Shown here: positions 42,228 to 51,436 of the stretch, piece after piece
Numbering within the stretch: the stretch's first letter is position 1
Layout: every line of letters starts with the position of its first letter
Assembly (NCBI GenBank): GCA_964346815.1
Contig: CAYFWF010000057.1
Coordinates: 186,001-250,000, forward strand
DNA length: 64,000 bases
Direction of reading: 5' to 3'
Source: CAYFWF01 sp964346815
GTDB taxonomy: Bacteria > Acidobacteriota > Aminicenantia > Aminicenantales > Aminicenantaceae
Notes under the pieces: model-generated
Told to the model about the DNA's origin: nothing
What the model saw: only the letters and a program-made list of their open reading frames with translations
Database searches by the model: none
Program-made: the position numbers and the translations under genes

Positions 42228-44072
42228 TTAACGTCCCCTCCAGATCCTTTCCCTGCGGGGTCTGGTTTTGCTTTCTGTGTGGAAGACCGGTTTTTCGTGG
42301 ACTTCCTGCTCTCTTTCCGGAGTTTCGGGGACAGAGATCCGGGCTTTTTTTTCACTTCTGTCGATCTGGAAGGAGCGTTCCGCTGCATACAGAACTTCTT
42401 GACGGAGACCTTCTTCAGCGATTTCTTCCGTAAATTTTCTCCGGCCCTCTACCAAATCCTTGATGTATCCTTGAATCTGTTCTTCAGAGTAGAAGCGACG
42501 AATATCCCATTCATCCAGAGATTTTCCTTCACACCGTGTGATTTCCTTTGTCCCCAGTATTCCCCGCTCGTAACTGTTTGTCTCCCGCAGGTCGCCCCTT
42601 TGGATCTGAGCCATTAGATTGATAGGGACGCGCTTTACTTTGCGAACAAGCCTTTTTTTTATCTGACCGTCTTGCTCCGTGGATTCGATGATCTCGCCGA
42701 TTCCTCCTGTGTTGTACTGCATAAATTTCAGTTTTCCTGGATAGTTGTCGACTAGAGTCATGATGATTTCATAGAAACGGTTGACCTTTTTTGCCCGGGA
42801 GCCGATGATGAAGGGATCTGTACCGACTATTCGAACAGATTCTCCGGCCTTTAGGGGCTGGCTGGCGTAACTATGGGTGCTTTCTCCCCACAGATAGGCC
42901 AAAACAGCCTGTTCGGGTGTGAGCTGTTGGGAAAAACTCATGATGGTGTTTCGACGGGTAATAAAAGCGAAGATGAGTCCATCCAGGTCATCGAGAGGAG
43001 GGAGGTCGATGGACCTGGAAAAAATATCCACTATTTTGCCCTCTAAATCGACACGCAGCTTTTTCCTCTGAACAACGGCTCTTCCGTTGGCGGTAAGACT
43101 TTCATCCATAAAATCGACCTCTCCGTTGGCTTTGATCATGACATTTTCCAGCAGGGCCGATTTGTCAGTTAGGGTGTTGTACATAGCTTCCTGGTAGTCC
43201 TTTTCCACGTCGGTCTTGACGAAGAAATTGTTTTCAGATCCCAAAGCAGATCCATCGTTCTTCAAAAAAACAATATCATCCTGGGTGACGAGCGTTTTTT
43301 CTCCTTTTTTGTGGTCCAGACCGAGCTGATGACAGGACCAGGTGGATTTTCCGGTAGCCGTCAATCCAAAAAGAAAGATGCCGTGTGTTTTGAGTGTGTT
43401 TTCGGGATTGCGAGCTGTGACGATCTTGGTCCCTGCATGAAGCCCCAGCATTCCTTTTTGATCGGCGGTCCACATAGCCTGGCGGAGAAAGCCTTTTTTG
43501 TCTTCTCCCATATAATCTGTTCCCAAGGCGATGTTGATGTTGTATTCTGGAAGAACGAGAACCTGTTGCCTCAAGGGGTGTTCTTCAGGAATATGGATCA
43601 TGATAAATTCCGGCCCAGGACGTTTGGAAGGTTTGAACAAGGTGGTCCCCCACATGTATCCCAATCTATAATTGACGAGATCTGCTGACGAGACGTACAG
43701 ATTACAGAGAGGATTGTAAAAATCATTCTGTCCCATCTGCCTTCGGATGTGATAGAAGGGTAGAGAACGCAGAAGATGGAGCACTCTATCCAGTTCTTCC
43801 GGCGCTTTGGCGGTCAAAGCCTGCTGTTCTGCGCTCGGTCGAGTGAGTCGAACATCCCGGCTCCCCAAATATATGGTTTTGGGAGCGATGCGGCTAGAGA
43901 TGGCGGCCCTCCATCCGTAAGACCCGAATTTTGTTTTCACGCCGGTGGCTTTTGCTCTCGGTTCCAGCCAATTGAGGTCCACACTTTTGATATTCGATCC
44001 CTTCAAAGCTCGCAAAATCTCTTCTGCGGATTTTTTATAGGCTTCCTCGTTGTATAGGTCTGCACTGCTCAT
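42228..44072 (-). CDS. Phosphoenolpyruvate carboxykinase, ATP type
   Basis: 614 residues. GLTATGKST at 236-244 is the kinase-1a P-loop; upstream GTDYMGEDKKG at about 184 matches the GT(E/D)YxGE-KK substrate/metal loop, and TQDDIVFLKNDGS resembles the kinase-2 metal-binding DD. The last 70 residues are a charged tail not needed by the fold. ATP-PEPCK (about 530-540 residues) interconverts oxaloacetate and PEP + CO2; this one is longer and quite divergent. It lies seven bases from the aminotransferase fusion upstream on the same strand. Confidence 0.82.
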   Translation of the reverse strand: MSSADLYNEEAYKKSAEEILRALKGSNIKSVDLNWLEPRAKATGVKTKFGSYGWRAAISSRIAPKTIYLGSRDVRLTRPSAEQQALTAKAPEELDRVLHLLRSLPFYHIRRQMGQNDFYNPLCNLYVSSADLVNYRLGYMWGTTLFKPSKRPGPEFIMIHIPEEHPLRQQVLVLPEYNINIALGTDYMGEDKKGFLRQAMWTADQKGMLGLHAGTKIVTARNPENTLKTHGIFLFGLTATGKSTWSCHQLGLDHKKGEKTLVTQDDIVFLKNDGSALGSENNFFVKTDVEKDYQEAMYNTLTDKSALLENVMIKANGEVDFMDESLTANGRAVVQRKKLRVDLEGKIVDIFSRSIDLPPLDDLDGLIFAFITRRNTIMSFSQQLTPEQAVLAYLWGESTHSYASQPLKAGESVRIVGTDPFIIGSRAKKVNRFYEIIMTLVDNYPGKLKFMQYNTGGIGEIIESTEQDGQIKKRLVRKVKRVPINLMAQIQRGDLRETNSYERGILGTKEITRCEGKSLDEWDIRRFYSEEQIQGYIKDLVEGRRKFTEEIAEEGLRQEVLYAAERSFQIDRSEKKARISVPETPEREQEVHEKPVFHTESKTRPRRERIWRGR

Positions 44073-44078
44073 CGGTTT

Positions 44079-46439
44079 TTACCCTTTGATTTCGGGCGGA
44101 GACTCTCCTTTCACAATACGCTTGATGTCGTCGATTGTGGCGATCCCGCTGTTGAAGAGATAACATTTTGCGTGCTGGAAAAGCTGGCGGAAAAATCTTT
44201 TTTGGTATTCGAGCCTTTCTGGCGTGGTCACCAGGAGATGGGGATTGAAAAAGGGATGGCTTTTTGGCGGGCTAATGGCTGTCTTCAATCCCGGACTTTG
44301 CCCGGATTCGACAATTCGAAGAGCATCTTCGTCTTCCATCTTCACGGCTGGAGGAGAGGACGTATCATATCTCAAGATGAATATCCATTTTATGCCGATC
44401 CGCTTGGTGTGTTTGGCTGGTCCCTCGATCCAGTATGGATCGAGCAAAGAGACAGAATTCTGGGAGGCCTTGTAGCAAAAAGGTGAGCCCCTATCGAGTC
44501 GGCAATCATCGGTTCGGAGGCATTCTGTATCCTGGCAGTTCTCCTTGCGTATGATAACATTTTCGCATTTGCTGTTGTCGAATAGAGATGCCAGTTCCGG
44601 GTAGAATTGGACAGTGTTCGTCGGGATGAGCAGTTTTCTTTCCACCGAGTCAGCCAGAGCTCGCCCGCCGGAAAATCTGACAAACAGGATATCTGTCGAA
44701 TGCAGGCGATTCTCTGAATCTTGAAGAAGGCCGTAGAAGATATCGGATTTTTTTGTCCCTTTAGGCCCCATGAGCACCAGCCCCTCACCGTTAACCTCAC
44801 CGGACATCCCGCGAAGTGCATAGGTGCTGAAGAGCCGCTCGGAAACGTCGGTGACAAGCCCCAGCGCCAGACTTCGCAGAGGAGAATAATTGTCTGTGTT
44901 GACCAGGACTCCTGTTTTTGTCTCAGAATTGTAAAAACCGCGGGATTCTCTTCCTGGAACTCCATCTACAGCATAGATGATACCATGAGGTTCGATATCG
45001 GCCTCCAGTTGGGCCGGATACCAATTTTCTACCCAAAAGTCATTCAGGTGAGAGACATTGGTCCTCAATTGAACGATAACACCGTTGATATTTGCATTCC
45101 ATTCGAAGTAGTTGTCATAGCTGAGCGAATCTTCCATCTCTGCTACGAGAGCATCTCTCATACTCAGAGAGACGGAAGAGTCCACAGGGACCGATTTTTT
45201 CACCCGCGTTATGGTGTTGTTCAAAGCGATATATTTGACCTTTTTTGCCGTTTTGAGCCGGGATACTGCTTCGATAATCCTGTCCAGAGCTTTCTCGAGA
45301 TCTTCCATTGACGTAGCGTAGGAAAGACGTATACAGGCGTCGGCTCCGAACGCATCTCCTGGAACAACGGCAACTCTTGCTTCTTTCAGAAGATAGTAAG
45401 CGAGTCCGTAGGAGTTTCGAATAGGCATGCTGTTGAATTCTTTTTGATAGGTCGAGGAGAAATTGGGAAACAAGTAGAAAGCCCCCTGCGGTTTAAGGCA
45501 GGAGACTTCAGGAAGACTCTGGAGCCGCATCAACACATAATTTCTCCGCCTCTGGAATTCCGAAACCATTTTGGAAACGTCATACTGAGGTCCTCTCAAT
45601 GCCTCCAGGCTCGCTTTCTGCGAGATAGAACAAGGGTTGGAAGTGGAATGGCTCTGAATCTTCGCCATACTGTCGATGATATCAGCAGGTCCAGCCGCAT
45701 AGCCGATCCGCCATCCGGTCATGGAATAGGATTTGGAAACGCCGCTTATCACGATGGTCTTTTTTTTGATTTCTTCACCGAGCGAGGCAAAGCTGTAGAA
45801 CCGAAAATCATCATAGACCAGCTTTTCATAGACTTCGTCTGCGATCACAAAAATATCCTCTTCCATAACCACGTCAGCCAGGGACTCCAAAGAGTGTCTG
45901 GGATAGGCTGCTCCGGTTGGATTGGATGGATTGTTCAGGATGAGTGCTTTGGTCGCCGGAGTGATGGCTGATTTCAGTTCATCGGGCGTCATCAGGAATC
46001 CGTTTTCTTCCTTGGTCGATACGATGACGCCTTTTCCGTTTGCTAGAGAGACAGCATGGGGATAAGTCACCCAATAGGGAGAGGGAATAATAACTTCATC
46101 CCCATCGTTGATCAATGCCTGTATAAGATGATAGAGAGAACTTTTGGCACCTGTGGATACCATGACTTCATTTTTGGTATAGATCAGACCTTGATCTTCT
46201 CTCAGCCTGGCGATGATGGCTTGTTTGAGGTCAGGGATGCCGTCGTTTTGGGTGTATTTTGTGAAATTTTCCTCGATTGCACGGATCCCCGCCTCTTTGA
46301 CGTTATCTGGAGAGGGAAAATCCGGTTCTCCCACGCTCAGATCTATGATATCGATACCCTCGGCCTTCATGGCCTTAGCCTTGGCCGTGACTTTTAATGT
46401 GGGGGATTCCCCGATCTTGTTTGCTTTTTCTGAAACCAT
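44079..46439 (-). CDS. Aspartate-type aminotransferase fused to a degenerate P-loop (PEPCK/HPr-kinase-like) domain
   Basis: 786 residues in one open frame. Residues 1-395 are a class I aminotransferase: DLSVGEPDFPSP (33-44), NNPSNPTGA, DEVYEKLVYD and the PLP lysine K236 in SGVSKSYSMTGWR, all complete. After a short linker, residues 400-786 form a second domain with GPKGTKKS at 558-565, close to a Walker A with the middle glycine replaced by lysine. A Cys-rich stretch follows (CQDTECLRTDDC near 655). This resembles the HPr-kinase/PEPCK superfamily but no confident family emerged. The next gene, seven bases on, is PEPCK. Coupling of aspartate to oxaloacetate to PEP is a plausible reading; internal translation starts were not found. 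Confidence 0.75.
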   Translation of the reverse strand: MVSEKANKIGESPTLKVTAKAKAMKAEGIDIIDLSVGEPDFPSPDNVKEAGIRAIEENFTKYTQNDGIPDLKQAIIARLREDQGLIYTKNEVMVSTGAKSSLYHLIQALINDGDEVIIPSPYWVTYPHAVSLANGKGVIVSTKEENGFLMTPDELKSAITPATKALILNNPSNPTGAAYPRHSLESLADVVMEEDIFVIADEVYEKLVYDDFRFYSFASLGEEIKKKTIVISGVSKSYSMTGWRIGYAAGPADIIDSMAKIQSHSTSNPCSISQKASLEALRGPQYDVSKMVSEFQRRRNYVLMRLQSLPEVSCLKPQGAFYLFPNFSSTYQKEFNSMPIRNSYGLAYYLLKEARVAVVPGDAFGADACIRLSYATSMEDLEKALDRIIEAVSRLKTAKKVKYIALNNTITRVKKSVPVDSSVSLSMRDALVAEMEDSLSYDNYFEWNANINGVIVQLRTNVSHLNDFWVENWYPAQLEADIEPHGIIYAVDGVPGRESRGFYNSETKTGVLVNTDNYSPLRSLALGLVTDVSERLFSTYALRGMSGEVNGEGLVLMGPKGTKKSDIFYGLLQDSENRLHSTDILFVRFSGGRALADSVERKLLIPTNTVQFYPELASLFDNSKCENVIIRKENCQDTECLRTDDCRLDRGSPFCYKASQNSVSLLDPYWIEGPAKHTKRIGIKWIFILRYDTSSPPAVKMEDEDALRIVESGQSPGLKTAISPPKSHPFFNPHLLVTTPERLEYQKRFFRQLFQHAKCYLFNSGIATIDDIKRIVKGESPPEIKG

Positions 46440-46460
46440 AGTTTCCCTTTTTCGTGATCT

Positions 46461-47879
46461 TTATTCCTCTTCCTCGTCTTTCTCTTTTTCTTCAGAGGCC
46501 AGCTTCTTTTTCAGATAGTCTTTGAAATCCACGCCTGTCAGCGATTTGACCACTTCTGGCATTTGCGCCAGGATTTCGGCAACCTGGGAGGTGATTTTGG
46601 TGGTGCCTAGACTTTTTTCTCCTCCGACCACAACGATCTTGTCGACTTTGGAGAGAGGCTCGGAGACGGATTTGGCCAGATCGGGCAGCATCTTGAGGTA
46701 CATCTCAAGTATGGCAGCCTGATTGTACCTCTCCCATGCCTGGGCCTTTTTCAACATGGATTCCGCTTCGGCGAGTCCGAGTTGTTTGACTCGTTCCGCT
46801 TCAGCGATGCCTTCGAGCTTTGAAGCGTCCGATTTTCCCCTGGCTTCGGTTTGGATGCGGTATTCTTCCGCCTCGGCTTCGGCTTTCATCTGGTATTTCC
46901 GGGCATCCGAAGGCTTGATGACAGTGGCATCGAGTTCCTTTTCTTTCCTGGCGATTTCGAGCTCTTCGAGTTTTATCGATTCCTGTTTTTCGATCATTTT
47001 GACTTTGGCTTCCTCTTTTTTTATTTCCTGGGAGAGTTTGGATCGCTCGATTTCATAAGCAAAGTCAGATTTGGCTTTCTTTTCGTTCACCTGTATTTGA
47101 GATTCAGATTTTTTGGCCTCGTTTTCCCACTGGGCCTTGGCGATCAAGGCTTCTGCGGCAAGACGGGCGATTTCTCCTTCTTTTCTCGCATCGGAGGCTC
47201 TGATGATCGCTTCTTTCTCGGTTTCTGCCTCAGCTATGGTCGCATCTCTCTTGGCCGCTGCGATTTGCGGCTTTCCCAGTGCATTCAAATAACCCTGGGT
47301 ATCACTGATATCCTTGAGTGCGAATGACATAAGGCTGAGTCCCATCCGGGAAAAGTCTCCCATGGCTGATTCTGCTACATTTGAGGAAAACGCATGTCTG
47401 CCTTTATAGATTTCTTCTACGGTCATAGTCCCCATGACATCTCTCATTTTGCCTTCGAGTACAGTGGTGGCCACATCTCGAATTCCATCCTTTCCCAAAC
47501 CTAAAAATTGTTCTGCTGCCACGCGAATAGATGCCTCGGCGGAATCTATCTTTACTTGAGCCACTGCTTCCGCCATGAGAGGCACTCCTCCATTGGTGAG
47601 GACTTCAGGAGTTTTAATGTTTAGAGTGATCGCTTCCATAGGAAGGATATCGACTGTTTCTAAAAACGGCAAGACAAACGTCCCTCCTCCCAACCTGTAG
47701 CGGTAGCCGATTTTTGTTTTTGTTCCATCCGGTGCAATCGTAACCCGTTTTCTTCCTCCTGATATGATGAGGGCTTCATTCGGGCCCACCTTCCTGTACT
47801 GTTTCGCAAAAAGAAGGATCAAGAGCGCCAAGACAACAACTGTGATACCGATTATGATAAGCTGAGAAATAATATCCAT
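46461..47879 (-). CDS. Flotillin-like SPFH/band-7 membrane protein
   Basis: 472 residues. One N-terminal helix (LIIIGITVVVLALLILLFA), an SPFH domain to about residue 200 with GGRKRVTIAPDG and MRDVMGTMTVEEIYKGRH, and a long Ala/Glu-rich flotillin coiled coil (200-400) with many AEAE-type repeats. It ends in an acidic EEKEKDEEEE. Flotillins organise membrane microdomains and scaffold other proteins. AAGGAGG precedes the ATG. Same strand as the aminotransferase fusion, 21 bases apart, so one operon. Confidence 0.9.
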   Translation of the reverse strand: MDIISQLIIIGITVVVLALLILLFAKQYRKVGPNEALIISGGRKRVTIAPDGTKTKIGYRYRLGGGTFVLPFLETVDILPMEAITLNIKTPEVLTNGGVPLMAEAVAQVKIDSAEASIRVAAEQFLGLGKDGIRDVATTVLEGKMRDVMGTMTVEEIYKGRHAFSSNVAESAMGDFSRMGLSLMSFALKDISDTQGYLNALGKPQIAAAKRDATIAEAETEKEAIIRASDARKEGEIARLAAEALIAKAQWENEAKKSESQIQVNEKKAKSDFAYEIERSKLSQEIKKEEAKVKMIEKQESIKLEELEIARKEKELDATVIKPSDARKYQMKAEAEAEEYRIQTEARGKSDASKLEGIAEAERVKQLGLAEAESMLKKAQAWERYNQAAILEMYLKMLPDLAKSVSEPLSKVDKIVVVGGEKSLGTTKITSQVAEILAQMPEVVKSLTGVDFKDYLKKKLASEEKEKDEEEE

Positions 47880-47933
47880 CCTAACCTCCTTGGATAAAGA
47901 TCTTTAGAGGAAAATTCGTATTGGTGAAATACT

Positions 47934-47963
47934 ATTATATAGATTCATGTTCCGAAGTGAAAA
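47934..47963 (-). promoter_or_regulatory. Candidate promoter of the flotillin operon
   Basis: Minus strand TTTTCA (47958-47963), 18 bases, TATAAT (47934-47939). The -10 is perfect, the -35 weak. Confidence 0.4.
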
Positions 47964-48072
47964 TAAATATTATCCTTAAGTCAGATTATTTTCAAGAGCA
48001 AAATAGAAGGGGGAATGTCCGAGAGAACGAAAGGGTATCAAAAGCGGGGGAACATTTTGTGCATAATTCAGG

Positions 48073-48759
48073 CTAGTCGAAAAATTTGAAACGGATGATA
48101 TGAAAGACGGCTGCCAGGCCATCTTTCCATCCGATTTTTTTCCCTTCCGAGTAGTCTCTTCCCGAATAGGATATGGGAACTTCGTAGATTCTTGCCTTCA
48201 GTTTGGCAAGCTTGAGTGTGATTTCAGGTTCGAACCCGAATCTTTTAGATTTGAGGGTGATTCGGTCGAGAATATCTTTTTTAAATACCTTATAACACGT
48301 TTCCATGTCCGAGAGATTGAGGTTTGAGAGCATGTTGGAGAAGGCGGTCAGGAATCTGTTTCCGATGTAGTGCCAGAAATAGAGCACCCGGTGAGGTCCT
48401 CCGAGAAATCGAGAACCATACACGGCATCCGCTCGACCATCCAGAACGGGTTCCAAGAGTTTGGGGAATTCTTTGGGATCATACTCCAGGTCTGCATCCT
48501 GCACAAGGATGATATCACCTTCCGCTTCGGAAAATCCGGTGTGAAGGGCAGCTCCTTTTCCCTGGTTTCTGCTGTGACGGACGACTTTAATGTTGGGCTG
48601 TTTCATCCTATTGAGGATCTCTCCTGTTCCGTCAGTGGAGCCGTCGTCCACGATTATGATTTCCTTATTCAAGCCTGCATCCACTCCCTGGACGCGTCGG
48701 ATCAACTCCTCGACGGTGTTTTTTTCGTTATAGACAGGTATGACGATTGAAAGCTTCAT
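48073..48759 (-). CDS. Family 2 glycosyltransferase (polyprenyl-phosphate sugar type)
   Basis: 228 residues, no C-terminal membrane helix. IPVYNEKNTVEELIRRV, DDGSTDGT, DADLEYDP and GGPHRVLYFW are DPM1/GT2 motifs. Likely transfers a sugar from a nucleotide donor to polyprenyl phosphate. Overlaps the UXS-like gene by four bases. Confidence 0.88.
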   Translation of the reverse strand: MKLSIVIPVYNEKNTVEELIRRVQGVDAGLNKEIIIVDDGSTDGTGEILNRMKQPNIKVVRHSRNQGKGAALHTGFSEAEGDIILVQDADLEYDPKEFPKLLEPVLDGRADAVYGSRFLGGPHRVLYFWHYIGNRFLTAFSNMLSNLNLSDMETCYKVFKKDILDRITLKSKRFGFEPEITLKLAKLKARIYEVPISYSGRDYSEGKKIGWKDGLAAVFHIIRFKFFD

Positions 48760-49709
48760 GGTTTCTCACGAGAGCTCACCCCCAGCACCTCTTGGAAGTA
48801 AGAGATGGTTTCATGAAGCCCGTCCTCAAGGGCCGTCTGAGGATGCCAGTCGAGTTTTTCCTTTGCCAGGGAAATGTCCGGACATCTCCGAACTGGATCG
48901 TCCTGAGGCAAGGATTCATGGGTGATTCCCGAGGAGCTTCCGGTCAGGCTGATGATCTTTTTCGCGAGTTCGATGATGCTGAATTCATCTGGATTTCCCA
49001 GGTTTACAGGACCGATAAAATCTTCTGTCTCCATCATCTTGACAAGTCCTGATATCAAGTCGGAAACATAGCAAAAGGAACGGGTTTGGGTTCCGTCACC
49101 GTAGAGAGTCAAAGGCTCACTTTTCAGAGCCTGGACGATGAAGTTGCTCACGACTCTTCCGTCTGACACAGCCATTCGAGGACCATAGGTGTTGAAGATG
49201 CGGACGATTTTGATATCGATGTTGTTTTGTCTGTGATAGTCCATCATCAGTGTTTCTGCCACACGTTTTCCCTCATCGTAGCAGCTCCGCGGACCGATAG
49301 GATTGACATAGCCCCAGTAGGATTCCGATTGAGGATGGACTTGCGCGTCCCCGTAAACTTCTGATGTAGAGGCAAGAAGGATTCGGGCTTTTATCCTTTT
49401 GGCCAATCCGAGCATGTTGATTGTGCCCATGACATTCGTTTTTACAGTTTTGATCGGATTGGTTTGATAGTAGATAGGAGAGGCTGGACATGCCAGGTGG
49501 TAGATCTGGTCGACCTCGACAAAAAGAGGATGAATGATATCATGTCTCATAAGCTCAAAATGAGGATGAGAAAGGAGGTGACGGATATTATCCTTGCTTC
49601 CGGAAAAGAAATTGTCGACACAGATGACATCCGATCCTCTTCCAACAAAATATTCGCAGAGATGACTTCCTAAGAATCCGGCCCCGCCTGTTATGAGGAT
49701 GCGGTTCAT
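48756..49709 (-). CDS. UDP-glucuronate decarboxylase-like NAD+-dependent SDR
   Basis: 317 residues. GGAGFLGSHL binds NAD, STSEVYGD and SCYDEGKR (YxxxK) are the catalytic triad region, and IFNTYGPRM the UXS-type signature. Produces UDP-xylose from UDP-glucuronate if the assignment holds; other 4-epimerases are less likely given GPRSCYDEGKR. Next to a glycosyltransferase and downstream of lipid A genes, suggesting surface glycan synthesis. Confidence 0.88.
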   Translation of the reverse strand: MNRILITGGAGFLGSHLCEYFVGRGSDVICVDNFFSGSKDNIRHLLSHPHFELMRHDIIHPLFVEVDQIYHLACPASPIYYQTNPIKTVKTNVMGTINMLGLAKRIKARILLASTSEVYGDAQVHPQSESYWGYVNPIGPRSCYDEGKRVAETLMMDYHRQNNIDIKIVRIFNTYGPRMAVSDGRVVSNFIVQALKSEPLTLYGDGTQTRSFCYVSDLISGLVKMMETEDFIGPVNLGNPDEFSIIELAKKIISLTGSSSGITHESLPQDDPVRRCPDISLAKEKLDWHPQTALEDGLHETISYFQEVLGVSSREKP

Positions 49710-49771
49710 TTTCTCTCCTTTTTTGTGTGCGCCATCGAGTCAATCCTCCAGAAACCTGGCTTTATGAAGGA

Positions 49772-50515
49772 TTATCCATAAGCCATGAAGAGAAGACTCT
49801 TCTCTTTGAGTACATTTTTTTGAGCAGAGCAGAGATCTTGGATTCCTTTATCTGCCAAATTCAACAAGGATGTGAAATCCTTCTTACTGAAGGGTGATTT
49901 TTCCGCTGTTGCCTGTATTTCCACGATTTTCCCGGTATCTGTCTTGACGACATTCATATCGATCTCAGCCATAGAATCTTCCTGATAGTCAAGGTCGAGA
50001 AGGACAGTTCTGTCGACAATTCCCACACTCACTGCACTGACCAGATTTTTGAGGGGCATGTGGTCTATGATTTTCTCATCCATCATTTTTTTGAGGGCAA
50101 AAGCCAGAGCCACACATCCCACTGTGATGGAGGCCGTTCGCGTGCCTCCATCTGCTTGGATGACATCGCAATCTACAGTGATTGTTCTCTCTCCCAGGGT
50201 GCCGAGGTCTGTAACTGCCCTGAGGCACCGTCCGATCAAACGCTGGATTTCTTGGGTGCGGCCCGAGAGGCGGCCTGGCCCCCGTTCGCGGAGAGTTCTT
50301 TTTTCGGTTGAACAAGGGAGCATAGCATACTCTGCGGTTATCCACCCGGTTCCATTTCCTTTAAGAAAAGAGGGGACTTTTTCCTCTACCGAGGCAGCTG
50401 CCGCGACTTTGGTTTTTCCCATCTCGATGAGGGCGGATCCATCAGCAAATTCGAAAAAATCCGGAGTGATGCTTACCGGACGCAGAGAATCACAAGACCG
50501 CTTGTTTGCCCTCAT
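49772..50515 (-). CDS. rph: Ribonuclease PH
   Basis: 247 residues, PNPase/RNase PH fold. TGWITAEYAMLP, RTLRERGPGRLSGRTQEIQRLIGR, DCDVIQADGGTRTASI and DLDYQEDSMAEIDMNVV give the phosphate and RNA sites. Trims tRNA 3' ends by phosphorolysis. Four bases from lpxL. Confidence 0.95.
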   Translation of the reverse strand: MRANKRSCDSLRPVSITPDFFEFADGSALIEMGKTKVAAAASVEEKVPSFLKGNGTGWITAEYAMLPCSTEKRTLRERGPGRLSGRTQEIQRLIGRCLRAVTDLGTLGERTITVDCDVIQADGGTRTASITVGCVALAFALKKMMDEKIIDHMPLKNLVSAVSVGIVDRTVLLDLDYQEDSMAEIDMNVVKTDTGKIVEIQATAEKSPFSKKDFTSLLNLADKGIQDLCSAQKNVLKEKSLLFMAYG

Positions 50516-50519
50516 TTCT

Positions 50520-51428
50520 CTATTTTAAACTTTCCTTTTCTTCCTCCGGCCTTGTTTTCCACCGGTCGTGAAACCAGAACCAGAATTCCGGGTATTTCTC
50601 TATCTGATTCTGTATAATATTAGTGCATAGCTGTGTGATTTTCAACACATCAGTTTTCTCTTCACCCGTGAGCTCTGGATTTAAAGGCTTATGTATTTGC
50701 AGAGAGTATTTTTTATGGGAGGTAGGAAAGCAAAAAACAGGAATGAGCGGAGCCTGAGTTTTGATGAAGAAGGCAGCCAGGCTGGGAGTAGTGGCTGCTG
50801 GTTTCCCGAAAAAATCCACAAAGACAGCATGGCTGCGAATGACGTTTTGATCGATCAAAACGGCAACCATCTCGTTAGCTTTGAGGGCCCGCAGGGTGGG
50901 CCTCGCTGCTCGATGCTTGTATATGACCGAGGCTCCGAATTCTTTTCTGATATCCGAGAGCTCTTCTTCAAGCGACTGATTATCCAAAAGCCGGGCGATA
51001 ACGTTCAACTTTCCTCTCTGGGAAAGAAACACGGGAGCGATTTCCCAATTTCCGAAATGAGCGGAAAAGAGTAAAGCCCCTCTACCTTGATCGAGAGACT
51101 TCCTCAGGTGTTCTTCACCTTCGAGAATCATGAGTTTATCGCTTTCCTCGCGACTCATCCAACGAATTTTGAGAATATCCACAAAAGCCCTCCCGAAGTG
51201 TTCAAAACAGGATCGAGCGATTTTTTGAATCTCTCCAGGGGAAAGCCGATTGCTGAATGCTGTGTTCAGATTGGAGAAGGCAATCTGACGGTGTTTTCTA
51301 TCGACGTGATAGAGCAATCGTCCCAACAGCGCACCTAATGATAGGCTGAGGTCTCTCGGAAGAAAAAAAAGAGGGAGCTTCAGGAGCCTGAAAAAGGTGT
51401 ATTCTATCGAATCTTTCAATTCAGCCAT
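50520..51428 (-). CDS. Lipid A biosynthesis acyltransferase (LpxL/HtrB family)
   Basis: 302 residues. One N-terminal hydrophobic segment and SAHFGNWE with catalytic H124 and E129 (HX4D/E motif), then VLIDQNV and FFGKPAATTPSLAAF. Adds a secondary acyl chain to lipid A or an analogue. Together with LpxK it indicates an outer membrane. Eight bases downstream of lpxK. Confidence 0.9.
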   Translation of the reverse strand: MAELKDSIEYTFFRLLKLPLFFLPRDLSLSLGALLGRLLYHVDRKHRQIAFSNLNTAFSNRLSPGEIQKIARSCFEHFGRAFVDILKIRWMSREESDKLMILEGEEHLRKSLDQGRGALLFSAHFGNWEIAPVFLSQRGKLNVIARLLDNQSLEEELSDIRKEFGASVIYKHRAARPTLRALKANEMVAVLIDQNVIRSHAVFVDFFGKPAATTPSLAAFFIKTQAPLIPVFCFPTSHKKYSLQIHKPLNPELTGEEKTDVLKITQLCTNIIQNQIEKYPEFWFWFHDRWKTRPEEEKESLK

Positions 51429-51436
51429 ATGATCTT

